DNA of 9,411 nt from Chloroflexota bacterium (GTDB taxonomy: Bacteria > Chloroflexota > Anaerolineae > CG2-30-64-16). The stretch covers positions 1-9,411 of the forward strand of contig JAKPQT010000081.1 of the NCBI GenBank assembly GCA_029555885.1, read 5' to 3'. Shown here in pieces: positions 1 through 6,652 of this stretch. Within the stretch, counting starts at the first letter, position 1; each line of letters starts with the position of its first letter. The translations under genes and the position numbers were made by a program. Under the pieces are notes generated by a model. The model ran no database searches. It was not told the origin of the DNA and saw only the letters and a list, made by a program, of their open reading frames with translations.

Positions 1-1953
1 GAGGGTACCGTCGGCCACGTAGATGGCACCGCCATCCCCGTCGGCCGTGTTGCCGGTGACGTTGGTGCTGCCGGAGAGCGTCAGCGCGCCGCTGACCAGG
101 TAGATGGCGCCGCCATTATCGTCGCTGCCCGTGTAAGTGCCGCTGGTGGCGCTGTTGCCTGAGAACGTGCTGCCGCTGATGGTCCCTGTGCCGCCGTTGG
201 TCCGCAGCCCGGCGCCTTGATACGCGCTGTTGTTCGTCACCTGGCAGTCCGTGAGGGTGTAGTTGCCGGTTGTGGCGATGCCACCTCCGCTGGAGCTGAA
301 ACCCTGCGCGGCCGAGCCGATCGTGGCCGTGTTGCCGGTCACGGTGCAGCGGGTCATGTTCAGCGTGCCTGAGGTCACAATGCCGCCGCCGGCGGCGTTC
401 CAGTAGCCGGTGGAGGGATTCGCATACCCGGTCTGGTTGCCCGAAACCGTGCAGTCGGTCATCGTGAGTGACGCGTTCGCGCTGATGCCGCCGCCGGCGT
501 ACCCGCCGTGGCTGTTGGTCACGGATACGTTGGTGAGGGTGGTCGGCATATTCGTGTTCAGCGCACCACCGTTACCTGGTACTGCTGTCCAGGAGGAGCC
601 CAAGCCGGAGTCTTTCTCGAGCGATGTATTCGAGTTCCCGCCGGTTATCGTGAGGTCCTGGAAGGTCAGGGAACCTGTGGTCCCAGGCGCGTACACCACG
701 CGCCCAGTGTCACCGGCATCCAGAGTGGTGGGAGAGGTGGCGGCGTCCTGAGTAGTGAACGTGTTATTCCAGCCGCCTTCCAGCTTCAACGATTTGCCAG
801 TGTTCAGCGTGGGAACTAGCGCCGTCTGGTAGTCCAGACCTACGTAGGATAGACCACCACGCGTGAACGCGTACAAATGCTGGCTAACCCCCGTGCAGGT
901 GCCGGAGATACGCACCGTGCCGCCGTTTGCGCCCAGGGTGTCGATGGCGGCTTGGACGGCCGTCGCATCGGTCGAGGCGTATATCGTGCCGTTGGTGCTT
1001 CCGGATGAGTTCACCGGTTGGGTGAAGCAGGTGTTCCCTGTGTCCGAGCGTGCAGCCAGCGCCTTGATCTCGGCCGCGGTCAGCGCGCGCGTGTACACCC
1101 GCGCCTCGTCGATGTACCCCCCAAAATCCCATCGGGCAGTATCCGGGCGCTTCCGTCCCATCCACAGATGGCCGCCCCCGACATACCAGTTGGACGGGTT
1201 GTCTGAAGCCACCAGGACGCCGTCGACGTACATCCGCCGCGAGTGGCCGTTGTCGTGGTCACACACACAGGCCACATGATGCCAACTGCCATACAGGCTC
1301 CCGTTGCCCGGCTTGTATTCCAGATCGTTGCCCCAGAAGCCGCATTTGAGCGTGAAGATTTGCGGATGGACCACGGGAGCGTCCAGGTCGATGCCGAAGT
1401 GCAGCCCCTGGTTGTCTTCGGGCTGACCCTGGAAGAAGATCACCGACTTGTTACCTTCTTTGGTCCACTTGATCCAGGCGGCCAGCGTGAAGTTGTCGTC
1501 ACTGCCGATGCTCGGGCCCGTGTGCATGCTGATCCATTCGTTTCCGCCGTCGAAGTAGAAACTGCCGGTGTTGGCCATGACGCTGGGCGCCTTCTCGGTC
1601 GTTGACAGCGACGGCTGATCGTCGCCACCGTCGTCTCCCAGCCAGCCGGCATAGCTGTTCATCGAGGCGTCAGGGGTGGTCGGTGAGGACGTCGTAGTGA
1701 TGATTTCCTCAAGCTTCCACCAGCCCCAGAGGCCCGGCTCGACCGAGTCATCGGGTGCCGCAGGCGCGTCCGGCGCAGCCGGAGGCGCAGGATCAACCGC
1801 CCGCTGATCCGTTATGGGCAGCGCGGGTGCGGGCAGCGGGGCTGCCGCTGCCGGCTCGAACGTGCCGGCGCCGCTCAGCAGGAGACACACAGTCAACATG
1901 GCGACCCAGAACATGGGACTGCATCGCCGGTTCATGACTGAAATGCGTTTCAT
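1..1953 (-). CDS. Secreted LamG (jellyroll) + right-handed beta-helix protein, 3' end beyond window
   Basis: This frame is open for 651 codons from an ATG at 1951-1953 to the left edge, so the C-terminus is missing. The start has a strong ribosome site, AAGGAGAGG, 5 nt upstream. Residues 1 to about 38 look like a signal peptide: basic start, hydrophobic MFWVAMLTVCLLLSG, then AAAA before a Pro/Ala-rich linker. Residues about 73-304 match a LamG/concanavalin-like jellyroll: GLWGWWKLE opening, FTLAAWIKW core, and the typical closing helix RVYTRALTAAEIKALA. From about residue 325 (VQAAIDTLGANGGTVRI) the chain becomes a parallel beta-helix with repeated turns such as GGGI...LTMTDCTVSGNQT and GGAIYLVSGALTLSGST. 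Proteins of this build are cell-surface or extracellular, and the folds commonly bind polysaccharide; the ligand here is unknown. It is the last visible gene of the minus-strand cluster, 50 bp after the 869-aa gene. The fold calls are firm; enzyme activity is not implied. Confidence 0.88.
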   Translation of the reverse strand, partial: MKRISVMNRRCSPMFWVAMLTVCLLLSGAGTFEPAAAAPLPAPALPITDQRAVDPAPPAAPDAPAAPDDSVEPGLWGWWKLEEIITTTSSPTTPDASMNSYAGWLGDDGGDDQPSLSTTEKAPSVMANTGSFYFDGGNEWISMHTGPSIGSDDNFTLAAWIKWTKEGNKSVIFFQGQPEDNQGLHFGIDLDAPVVHPQIFTLKCGFWGNDLEYKPGNGSLYGSWHHVACVCDHDNGHSRRMYVDGVLVASDNPSNWYVGGGHLWMGRKRPDTARWDFGGYIDEARVYTRALTAAEIKALAARSDTGNTCFTQPVNSSGSTNGTIYASTDATAVQAAIDTLGANGGTVRISGTCTGVSQHLYAFTRGGLSYVGLDYQTALVPTLNTGKSLKLEGGWNNTFTTQDAATSPTTLDAGDTGRVVYAPGTTGSLTFQDLTITGGNSNTSLEKDSGLGSSWTAVPGNGGALNTNMPTTLTNVSVTNSHGGYAGGGISANASLTMTDCTVSGNQTGYANPSTGYWNAAGGGIVTSGTLNMTRCTVTGNTATIGSAAQGFSSSGGGIATTGNYTLTDCQVTNNSAYQGAGLRTNGGTGTISGSTFSGNSATSGTYTGSDDNGGAIYLVSGALTLSGSTNVTGNTADGDGGAIYVADGTL

Positions 1954-1970
1954 GGGTTCCTCTCCTTCAG

Positions 1971-2000
1971 GCATCAGTTGATGCACATCCGCTGATGCGG
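1971..2000 (-). repeat. Paired small hairpins/tandem 14-bp units between two operon genes
   Basis: The 50-bp gap between the 869-aa and LamG genes carries two inverted repeats: GCATCA-GT-TGATGC at 1971-1984 and CCGC-TGAT-GCGG at 1989-2000. On the minus strand they also read as two imperfect direct copies of GCATCAnnnGATG. The second structure lies 3 nt before the AAGGAGAGG ribosome site of the LamG gene. There is no T-run, so it is not a canonical terminator. A role in mRNA stability or translation of the downstream gene is a guess. Confidence 0.45.
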
Positions 2001-2003
2001 CGC

Positions 2004-4613
2004 TTACTTGTCGTAATCTTGCTTGGTCAGGGCGTCACCCGCCAGCGCGTGGTGGATGACGAAATACCCTTTGACCGTGATGTCGTTCTGATGCAGCCCT
2101 TCGATGACCTCGGCATAGTCGCCGCCCCAGTTCTCCCCGCCCCAATCCAGTTCGCCGCTCAGCCGCTCGATTTCCTCCGCCGTCATGCCTTCAAAGGCAG
2201 GATCGTTTTTGAGCGTCAGCGCAATAGTTCGTTTGACGCCGAAGGACTCCCAGTAGTAGGGGCTGAGCTGGGTCGGGTCGAACGGTTCGAATTTGGCATC
2301 GAGGTTGTCGTGGTCGGGATGATATTTGTGCTTGAACGGGTTGAGCGGGTCCTGGCTCGCGATGTCGACCAGGAACCTGATCTCGTTGCCTACGATGAAA
2401 TTGCCCGAGCCTGCAATGGCGTCGGCGATGGACAACGCCGGGCTGCTCAGCCGCGGGAACGCAGCCTTATTGTCCGTGTTCGTAAAGATATAATGAGGCA
2501 GCAGGTCGACGACCCCGTTCGCATCGACGCGCAGCAGCAGGCGGAAGCGGAACTCGCTGCCGCCGCCGTCCGCGAATTTCGTCGGCGCGCCTACGAGGAG
2601 ATCGCCGCATGCCACCATCTGCCCCAGCCGCTCGACTGCGATATGCGCGTGGCCGGTCAGCGCCGCGAGCGTCTGCGGCGAGAGAGTCTTGACCAGCCGG
2701 CCGTTGATGGCCGTGCCTGTCGCGATGTTGCTGCCGGGCGATGCGCAGGTCCCCGCGTTGAGCGTGACCGTGTGGGCGATTGCATACCCGAAGTTGATGT
2801 CCGGCTGGACAGGTGCGCCGGTCGCATCCGCGTAGGGCAGGGTCGTGTAAGGCTCCGGCAGCACTTGGACCAGGTATTCTGCTGGCGCCACACCGCTGAT
2901 GCCGGTCGCGGCCACCGTCACGCTGGTCGGCAGCACATTGGCCACCGGCGTCACGGGCTCCACGTCGTCGGGGAGGATCACATGGAACCCCGAAGTGTAG
3001 CCGGTCCCCAGGTTGGTGGAGATGTTATAGAGGCCGGCGCTGACGCTTGAAAAGACGTAGGAGCCGTCGTCTGCCGTGGTCTGCGTCTGGCCACCCAACG
3101 TAACTGTCACCCCGCTGAGGCCTCGCTCCGTGGCGTCGCGCTGGCCGTTGAGGTTCTCGTCCAGGAACACATAGCCGCCCACGTAGGGCGTGGTGCCCTG
3201 GATGGCCCGAATTGGCGCCGGATCCGGCAGGGGCAGCTCGAGCGTGACGGTGATGTCGACGCTCGTCGTCGGCCCTATGGTCTTTTCGTGTAGCTCAGCA
3301 GCCCCGCGCACACCGGAAGCGTTCTGCTGGCTGAGGCTGACGGTCAGGTCGGACACCCCGGTCGCGCCCAGCCGCGCCTCGCTGACATTGTTGACCACCA
3401 CTTCACCGACCCACAGCCCGTCGTACGAGCCCGGCTTCGCCGCAATCGGCACGAGCCAGCGCACGCCCGGCGCCGTCGAGCTGATTTGGAGCAGGTCTTC
3501 GACCGGCCCGGTGAGGCCGCTCGAACTGACTTGCAGCACAATGGGTTCGGCCCAGTGTGCGGCTATGTCTAAGTTAACGGGCAGCTGCGTCAGCACTTCG
3601 CTCCCGGGCATGCCTGTCACCTGTTTGACGACCAGGGAGCCGGTTTTCAGCGCCAGGTTCACCGTCATCGCGGTGCCGGTCAGGTTCTCGAGCTCGAATG
3701 TCTGGCGACTGCCCTGGTAGCCCGCCTGGAAGGTCAGGCCGCGGCCCGCGATCTCCTGCACCTCGAGCGGCGCGGTGAAGTTGGTTCGCCCCTCGCCCGG
3801 GTCTCCGTAGAAGACCAGGTAGCTCTGGCCGTACTGCAGGGCCACATCGTCAGTGAGTTTCGTCCAGGCGCCGGCTGTGGTCAGGCCGCGCATATCGGTG
3901 ATGGATGACGCTGCCTTCATGGCGCCGACTGTCGCTCCGCCGGCGGGCGGCAGGGGGAAGCCGGTCAGGTTCCAGACGTCCAGCTCCCAGCGGTGATGGC
4001 TGACGACCGGTCTGCCGGTTATCGAGAGTGTGACGGGTGCGCCCAGATCATCTCGCAGCTTCACCAGGTAGCCGGTATCGGCATGCAAGGTGTAGAGGTT
4101 GCTCAGAAAGCCCTGGGACTTGCCGTCCGCGCCGATCATCTGCACCGGCACGTAGCGTTCCCAGCCGGGCTCATCCCACAGCCCCTCATTGGGATCGATG
4201 ATGAAATCCTTCGATGATACCGGCTGCGTGTAGGTCCAGACGCTCTCGAGCGCGCCGCTCTCCGCCAGGGCCTGGAACACCCATTCCATGACCGACAGAG
4301 TGGGTGCGCCATCAGCTCCCAGGGGTGACCCGTTCAGCGGTTCGACGCCCAGGTAGATGGCGTTCCAGCCGGGTTGCAGGGTGAAGTCCTGTGTCATCGT
4401 TGCACCGGTTACCAACTCGCTGACTTCTGCCCGCGCCATGACAGCGTGCGAGAGTGCTGCCTCGGTCCTTGCGCCGGCAACCTGTAGCATCGAGCGAGGT
4501 GCTTCGGCCAGGGCTGTCCCTTCCGTGCGCGGCAGGGCCGCACGCGCCGTCAACCCCAGCAGGACCAGCACGGTCAGGCCCAGGAAGATGCCAAAAACCC
4601 GTTTGGTATTCAT
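2004..4613 (-). CDS. Secreted multidomain surface protein with SdrD_B-like domain
   Basis: The product is 869 aa. The ATG at 4611-4613 is chosen because GGGAGG lies 8 nt upstream and a signal peptide follows at once (MNTKRVFGIFLGLTVLVLLGL, likely cut near ARA/ALP, residue 25). The open frame extends 56 codons further upstream but lacks signal-peptide character and overlaps the neighbouring gene. An N-terminal region (about 50-270) starts with QPGWNAIYLG. A middle beta-rich region is followed at about 474-542 by an SdrD_B/Cna-B-like domain: VGGYVFLDENLNGQRD (calcium-loop style), then TTADDGSYVFSSVSAGLY. The C-terminal part (about 620-869) includes NPFKHKYHPDHDNLD, WGGDYAEVIEGLH and GYFVIHHALAGDAL. 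From memory, similar tails occur on LamG proteins of Verrucomicrobia and Chloroflexota. No catalytic residues are recognised. It is probably exported and part of the surface gene set; its precise function is unknown. Confidence 0.87.
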   Translation of the reverse strand: MNTKRVFGIFLGLTVLVLLGLTARAALPRTEGTALAEAPRSMLQVAGARTEAALSHAVMARAEVSELVTGATMTQDFTLQPGWNAIYLGVEPLNGSPLGADGAPTLSVMEWVFQALAESGALESVWTYTQPVSSKDFIIDPNEGLWDEPGWERYVPVQMIGADGKSQGFLSNLYTLHADTGYLVKLRDDLGAPVTLSITGRPVVSHHRWELDVWNLTGFPLPPAGGATVGAMKAASSITDMRGLTTAGAWTKLTDDVALQYGQSYLVFYGDPGEGRTNFTAPLEVQEIAGRGLTFQAGYQGSRQTFELENLTGTAMTVNLALKTGSLVVKQVTGMPGSEVLTQLPVNLDIAAHWAEPIVLQVSSSGLTGPVEDLLQISSTAPGVRWLVPIAAKPGSYDGLWVGEVVVNNVSEARLGATGVSDLTVSLSQQNASGVRGAAELHEKTIGPTTSVDITVTLELPLPDPAPIRAIQGTTPYVGGYVFLDENLNGQRDATERGLSGVTVTLGGQTQTTADDGSYVFSSVSAGLYNISTNLGTGYTSGFHVILPDDVEPVTPVANVLPTSVTVAATGISGVAPAEYLVQVLPEPYTTLPYADATGAPVQPDINFGYAIAHTVTLNAGTCASPGSNIATGTAINGRLVKTLSPQTLAALTGHAHIAVERLGQMVACGDLLVGAPTKFADGGGSEFRFRLLLRVDANGVVDLLPHYIFTNTDNKAAFPRLSSPALSIADAIAGSGNFIVGNEIRFLVDIASQDPLNPFKHKYHPDHDNLDAKFEPFDPTQLSPYYWESFGVKRTIALTLKNDPAFEGMTAEEIERLSGELDWGGENWGGDYAEVIEGLHQNDITVKGYFVIHHALAGDALTKQDYDK

Positions 4614-4635
4614 CAGGAGTACCTCCCGTCTTACA

Positions 4636-4673
4636 AGGGCAATTGCCCTGCCGAGCCGACCGCAAGCCGGTCG
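4636..4673 (-). repeat. Two hairpins in the 61-bp gap after the cohesin gene
   Basis: Directly after the TAA of the cohesin-like gene the minus strand can form CGACCG-GCTTG-CGGTCG (4657-4673, 6-bp stem, 5-nt loop). It is followed by a perfect 14-bp palindrome, AGGGCAATTGCCCT (4636-4649). Neither is followed by a T-run, and the next gene's ribosome site begins 8 nt beyond. An intra-operon processing, stabilising or attenuating element is more likely than a full terminator, but this is inference. Confidence 0.5.
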
Positions 4674-4674
4674 T

Positions 4675-5286
4675 TTAGCGCAGCGCCAGCGGCAAGTAGA
4701 TGTGGCGCCGCGGCACAGGGGTCGGGCCGGCCTTGATGATGATTTGCCCGTCCTGTGCTGTGACCGCCATCGGGCTGCCACTCGTGTCCGTAAAGGTCTG
4801 CACCTGGATATCCAGGCTTGCAGACGCCGGCGGTTGCACGCCCGCAGCCGCCTCCCACGCGATGTTCACGAGCATGACAGGCGTTTCGCCTGCACTCACG
4901 CCCTGAATGGAGACAATATTGAACAGCACCGCATCCGCGATTCCGTCGGCGTTGCGGTCGTGTGCCGTGTTGCACAGGCCAACGTCAAAGGCTGCGTTGC
5001 GTTGGCAGGCAGCGGCCTTAAGAATCGCCGGGTCGTAAGCGACAAGCACCGTCGCCGCACCGAGCTTGGAGACATCTCTCACCTGGACAGGCAGTGAGAC
5101 GGGCGACCCAGGCACCAGCACGACGCCGTTGGCAGCCTCCACCAGCGCAGCGAGGCGCGGGGCTGTGTCAGGCAGCGGGGGCACCGCAGCCGCGCTCACG
5201 GAGCGTCCTCCGCGCAGTGCAATGGCGAGAAGCAAGGTCAGCGAGAGCATGCACGTGCAGGTCAGGGAGCGGCGTAAGGTTGTCAT
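4675..5286 (-). CDS. Secreted cohesin-like domain protein with C-terminal IYLPLALR tail
   Basis: The product is 203 aa. Residues 1 to about 33 are a signal peptide (MTTLRRS, hydrophobic MLSLTLLLAIAL, then SVSAAA). Residues about 54-186 read as a single cohesin-type beta-sandwich: VPGSPVSLPVQVRDVSKLGA, then VLVAYDPAILKA, then ISIQG-like and AWEA strands. It carries an Asp-rich loop DRNADGIADAV (110-120) and two cysteines (C94, C105) that could pair outside the cell. A Pro linker (GPTPVPRR) leads to the last residues, IYLPLALR. I recall similar tails on many exported Chloroflexota proteins. Cohesins bind dockerin modules in cellulosomes and other surface assemblies, but no dockerin is visible in this window, so the partner is unknown. 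The start ATG shares bases with the previous gene's TGA (ATGA, 5283-5286), indicating translational coupling. GGAG lies 9 nt upstream. Confidence 0.88.
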   Translation of the reverse strand: MTTLRRSLTCTCMLSLTLLLAIALRGGRSVSAAAVPPLPDTAPRLAALVEAANGVVLVPGSPVSLPVQVRDVSKLGAATVLVAYDPAILKAAACQRNAAFDVGLCNTAHDRNADGIADAVLFNIVSIQGVSAGETPVMLVNIAWEAAAGVQPPASASLDIQVQTFTDTSGSPMAVTAQDGQIIIKAGPTPVPRRHIYLPLALR

Positions 5287-5633
5287 GGCAGTATCTCCGC
5301 GGGTGTTGCCAGAGCCCTCACCAAATCATCCCGCGTCACCAGGCGAATGTGCTCTCCGGATAGCGCCAGCATCTGGTGTTGTTCGAGATCGAAGCCGAGC
5401 AGGGGGATATGGAGTGGCATCAGGCTTTGCAGAAGTGCACTACAGGGAAGTTCTGCGGTCAGGTCAAAGATAACCGCCGTAGGGGCAAGGGCGATGATGC
5501 TTGCTGCGACATCGGCCGCACATCCGGCTGGCTCCGGCACATGGAATAATTCCAGGTCCGGCAGCGCACCGATTGCCGCGGCAATGCTGTCGATCGCCAA
5601 CGAACGGCCAAGCAAGACGATTCGGCGGGCCAT
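5283..5633 (-). CDS. Small stand-alone receiver-like (pseudo-receiver) protein
   Basis: The product is 116 aa with no signal peptide or membrane segment, so it is cytoplasmic. The alternating pattern (RRIVLLG, then helix, DLELFHV, then helix, TAVIFDL, then helix, IPLLGFDL, then IRLVTRDDLVRAL) resembles a CheY-type receiver fold. However, the acidic pair after strand 1 is replaced by G9-R10, and the conserved Thr and Lys of active receivers are not evident. D57 sits where the phospho-accepting Asp would be. It could be a degenerate receiver acting as a partner or decoy for the response regulator encoded upstream, or a non-phosphorylated ligand binder. Similar small proteins in Chloroflexota come to mind, but I know of no assigned function. 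The ATG at 5631-5633 has AGGA 8 nt upstream. Its stop overlaps the cohesin gene start by 4 nt. Confidence 0.75.
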   Translation of the reverse strand: MARRIVLLGRSLAIDSIAAAIGALPDLELFHVPEPAGCAADVAASIIALAPTAVIFDLTAELPCSALLQSLMPLHIPLLGFDLEQHQMLALSGEHIRLVTRDDLVRALATPAEILP

Positions 5634-5677
5634 GGATGGAATCCTTTGGGTCAGGAGGGCGCATCACGTCCGTGTAT

Positions 5678-5705
5678 AGGATAGCGCGTTACGCGAAGTT
5701 GTCAC
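5678..5705 (-). promoter_or_regulatory. Putative promoter of the surface-protein operon, with CGCGT-T-ACGCG palindrome in its spacer
   Basis: On the minus strand GTGACA (5700-5705, 5 of 6 matches to TTGACA) is followed after 16 bp by TATCCT (5678-5683). Initiation would be near 5671, giving a leader of about 38 nt. The spacer contains a perfect 11-bp dyad, CGCGT-T-ACGCG, at 5685-5695, where a bound protein would block polymerase or remodel the promoter. The -10 is only a 4 of 6 match, so this promoter is less certain than the two in the divergent region. Confidence 0.5.
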
Positions 5706-5732
5706 TGTACCGGTTGGTGGTGCAAGTACAGT
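5704..5732. promoter_or_regulatory. Candidate operator: ACTGTAC-N15-GTACAGT dyad
   Basis: Perfect 7-bp inverted repeat arms (5704-5710 and 5726-5732) have centres 22 bp apart, about two helical turns, so a dimer could bind one face. The dyad sits immediately upstream of, and touches, the putative -35 of the surface operon. A further GTAC occurs at 5738-5741. The regulator may be the NarL-type protein encoded next door; that link is inferred from position only. Confidence 0.4.
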
Positions 5733-5779
5733 TGTGGGTACATGAAAAGTTCAGTGGTCGGTATGAGGAATCCAGGAGA

Positions 5780-6439
5780 TTAGTGTTTGTGTGCCATGCC
5801 GTGGGAGTGTGCGAAGGCCACAGCTTCCGCCCGGTTGCGCAAATGCAGTCGCGCGATGATCTCGCCCATGTGGAATTTGATCGTACGTTCGGTCAGGCTC
5901 AGGTGACGTCCGACTTCCTTGTATGGCAGTCCGCTGGCAACAAGGGTGAGCACCTGCACCTGGCGTTGTGAGAGTCCTTCGAAGGCTTCGTCTTTCGAGG
6001 AATTCTCGTCCGATCCCCTATTGCTGAGGCGCGAGAACTCCTCCAGGACGCGTTGTGCAAGCCCTGGCGCAAGGACGATTTGACCTTGGATCAGCTCGTT
6101 GAGCGCACGGTAAAGGTCGGCGGTTTCCTGCGATTTCAGCAGGTAGCCGGATGCACCCACGCGAATGGCCTGGAACAGGTCTTCATCATCTGCCGACATG
6201 GTCAGCATGACGATGTGGATATTCGGATATTCGGCTTTGATCAGACGGGCGGCGTCCAGTCCATTGCAGCGGGGCATGCGGATGTCCATCAGCACGATGT
6301 TGGGGTTGAGGGCCCGCACCTGCGCTAGCGCCTCGAGACCATCGCGCGCCGTGCCGACCACATCCATGCCGTGCGCCGACAGCAGGTTATGGAGACCTTC
6401 GAGGAAAAGAGGGTGATCGTCGACGAGGAGCAAACGCAC
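5780..6439 (-). CDS. NarL/FixJ-family response regulator (REC + LuxR HTH)
   Basis: The product is 219 aa, a normal length for the family. The GTG at 6437-6439 is chosen because AAGGAAGGG lies 5 nt upstream, the receiver begins at once (VRLLLVDDHPLF), and a strong promoter lies just upstream. The longer open frame (to 6631) would read through that promoter. The receiver domain (1 to about 120) is complete: D7/D8 acidic pair, D52 as phospho-acceptor (VLMDIRMP), T80, K102. The DNA-binding domain is at about 154-212 (LSQRQVQVLTLVASGLPYKEVGRHLSLTERTIKFHM); Q160 replaces the frequent Glu of the REREVL motif. It should bind DNA as a dimer after phosphorylation. No histidine kinase is encoded in the window, so it is an orphan here. 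Candidate targets are the downstream surface operon and the divergent CHAT gene. Ends with TAA; no clear terminator follows. Confidence 0.95.
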   Translation of the reverse strand: MRLLLVDDHPLFLEGLHNLLSAHGMDVVGTARDGLEALAQVRALNPNIVLMDIRMPRCNGLDAARLIKAEYPNIHIVMLTMSADDEDLFQAIRVGASGYLLKSQETADLYRALNELIQGQIVLAPGLAQRVLEEFSRLSNRGSDENSSKDEAFEGLSQRQVQVLTLVASGLPYKEVGRHLSLTERTIKFHMGEIIARLHLRNRAEAVAFAHSHGMAHKH

Positions 6440-6487
6440 GGCGACCCTTCCTTGGCGGGCTGGCTTCGATCGGCTCGACTGCCTTAC

Positions 6488-6516
6488 ATTATAATAATCA
6501 CACATCATCCGGTCAA
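6488..6516 (-). promoter_or_regulatory. Near-consensus sigma70-type promoter of the response regulator
   Basis: On the minus strand TTGACC (6511-6516) is followed by exactly 17 bp and then TATAAT (6488-6493). That is 5 of 6 and 6 of 6 consensus matches with ideal spacing. Initiation near 6481 gives a leader of about 42 nt to the GTG at 6439, supporting that start. The surrounding AT-rich stretch stands out in this GC-rich window. Confidence 0.8.
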
Positions 6517-6550
6517 CTCGTCTCGCGCCAAGCGCACCAGAGCAGTTGAC
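6512..6550. promoter_or_regulatory. Inverted repeat joining the two divergent -35 elements
   Basis: GTCAACT (6512-6518) and AGTTGAC (6544-6550) are perfect 7-bp inverted copies. They embed the -35 boxes of both divergent promoters, separated by 25 bp. The symmetry may simply follow from two similar -35 boxes facing away from each other. The roughly 29 bp between the boxes is the natural place for a shared regulator site. Confidence 0.4.
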
Positions 6551-6574
6551 ATAGGCCGCGTTACGGAGTATCAT
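6546..6574 (+). promoter_or_regulatory. Near-consensus sigma70-type promoter of the CHAT gene
   Basis: TTGACA (6546-6551, 6 of 6) is followed by 17 bp and TATCAT (6569-6574, 5 of 6). Initiation near 6581 gives a leader of about 83 nt to the ATG at 6664. The spacer contains CGCGTTACG (6557-6565), the same 9 bp found in the spacer of the surface-operon promoter at 5685-5693. Confidence 0.75.
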
Positions 6575-6652
6575 AAGTCGCGCAGGGGCGCCCTTTTTCC
6601 TGCTGCATGTCCGACCTCTGCTTCGAGCCACATGGCGGGTGCTCTCAACAGC

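Noticed and set aside
1..1000. DNA tandem repeats or a CRISPR-like array in the Gly/Thr-rich region
   Set aside because: The periodicity is at protein level (beta-helix turns with differing codons). There are no identical repeats with unique spacers.
1995..3050. 351-codon plus-strand open frame
   Set aside because: It lies antisense inside the 869-aa gene, has Arg/Asp/Val-rich composition typical of a GC-rich shadow frame, and shows no recognisable domain or good ribosome site.
4614..4781. 56-codon N-terminal extension of the 869-aa protein
   Set aside because: It overlaps the end of the cohesin gene, is Arg/Cys-rich, and would place the signal peptide internally. The ATG at 4613 has GGGAGG at good distance.
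5634..5779. Rho-independent terminator after the response regulator
   Set aside because: No GC-rich stem followed by a T-run is present on the minus strand. The dyad there better fits a protein-binding site, so read-through into the surface operon remains possible.
6582..6603. GGGCGCCC followed by five Ts, with GCAGG/CCTGC arms, as a terminator or attenuator in the CHAT leader
   Set aside because: The palindrome leaves no loop, the outer arms are only 5 bp with a 12-nt loop, and it begins at the predicted start of transcription. Too weak to call.
6440..6631. N-terminal extension of the response regulator (64 extra codons)
   Set aside because: It would be read through the TTGACC-N17-TATAAT promoter and precedes a canonical receiver start that has its own ribosome site.
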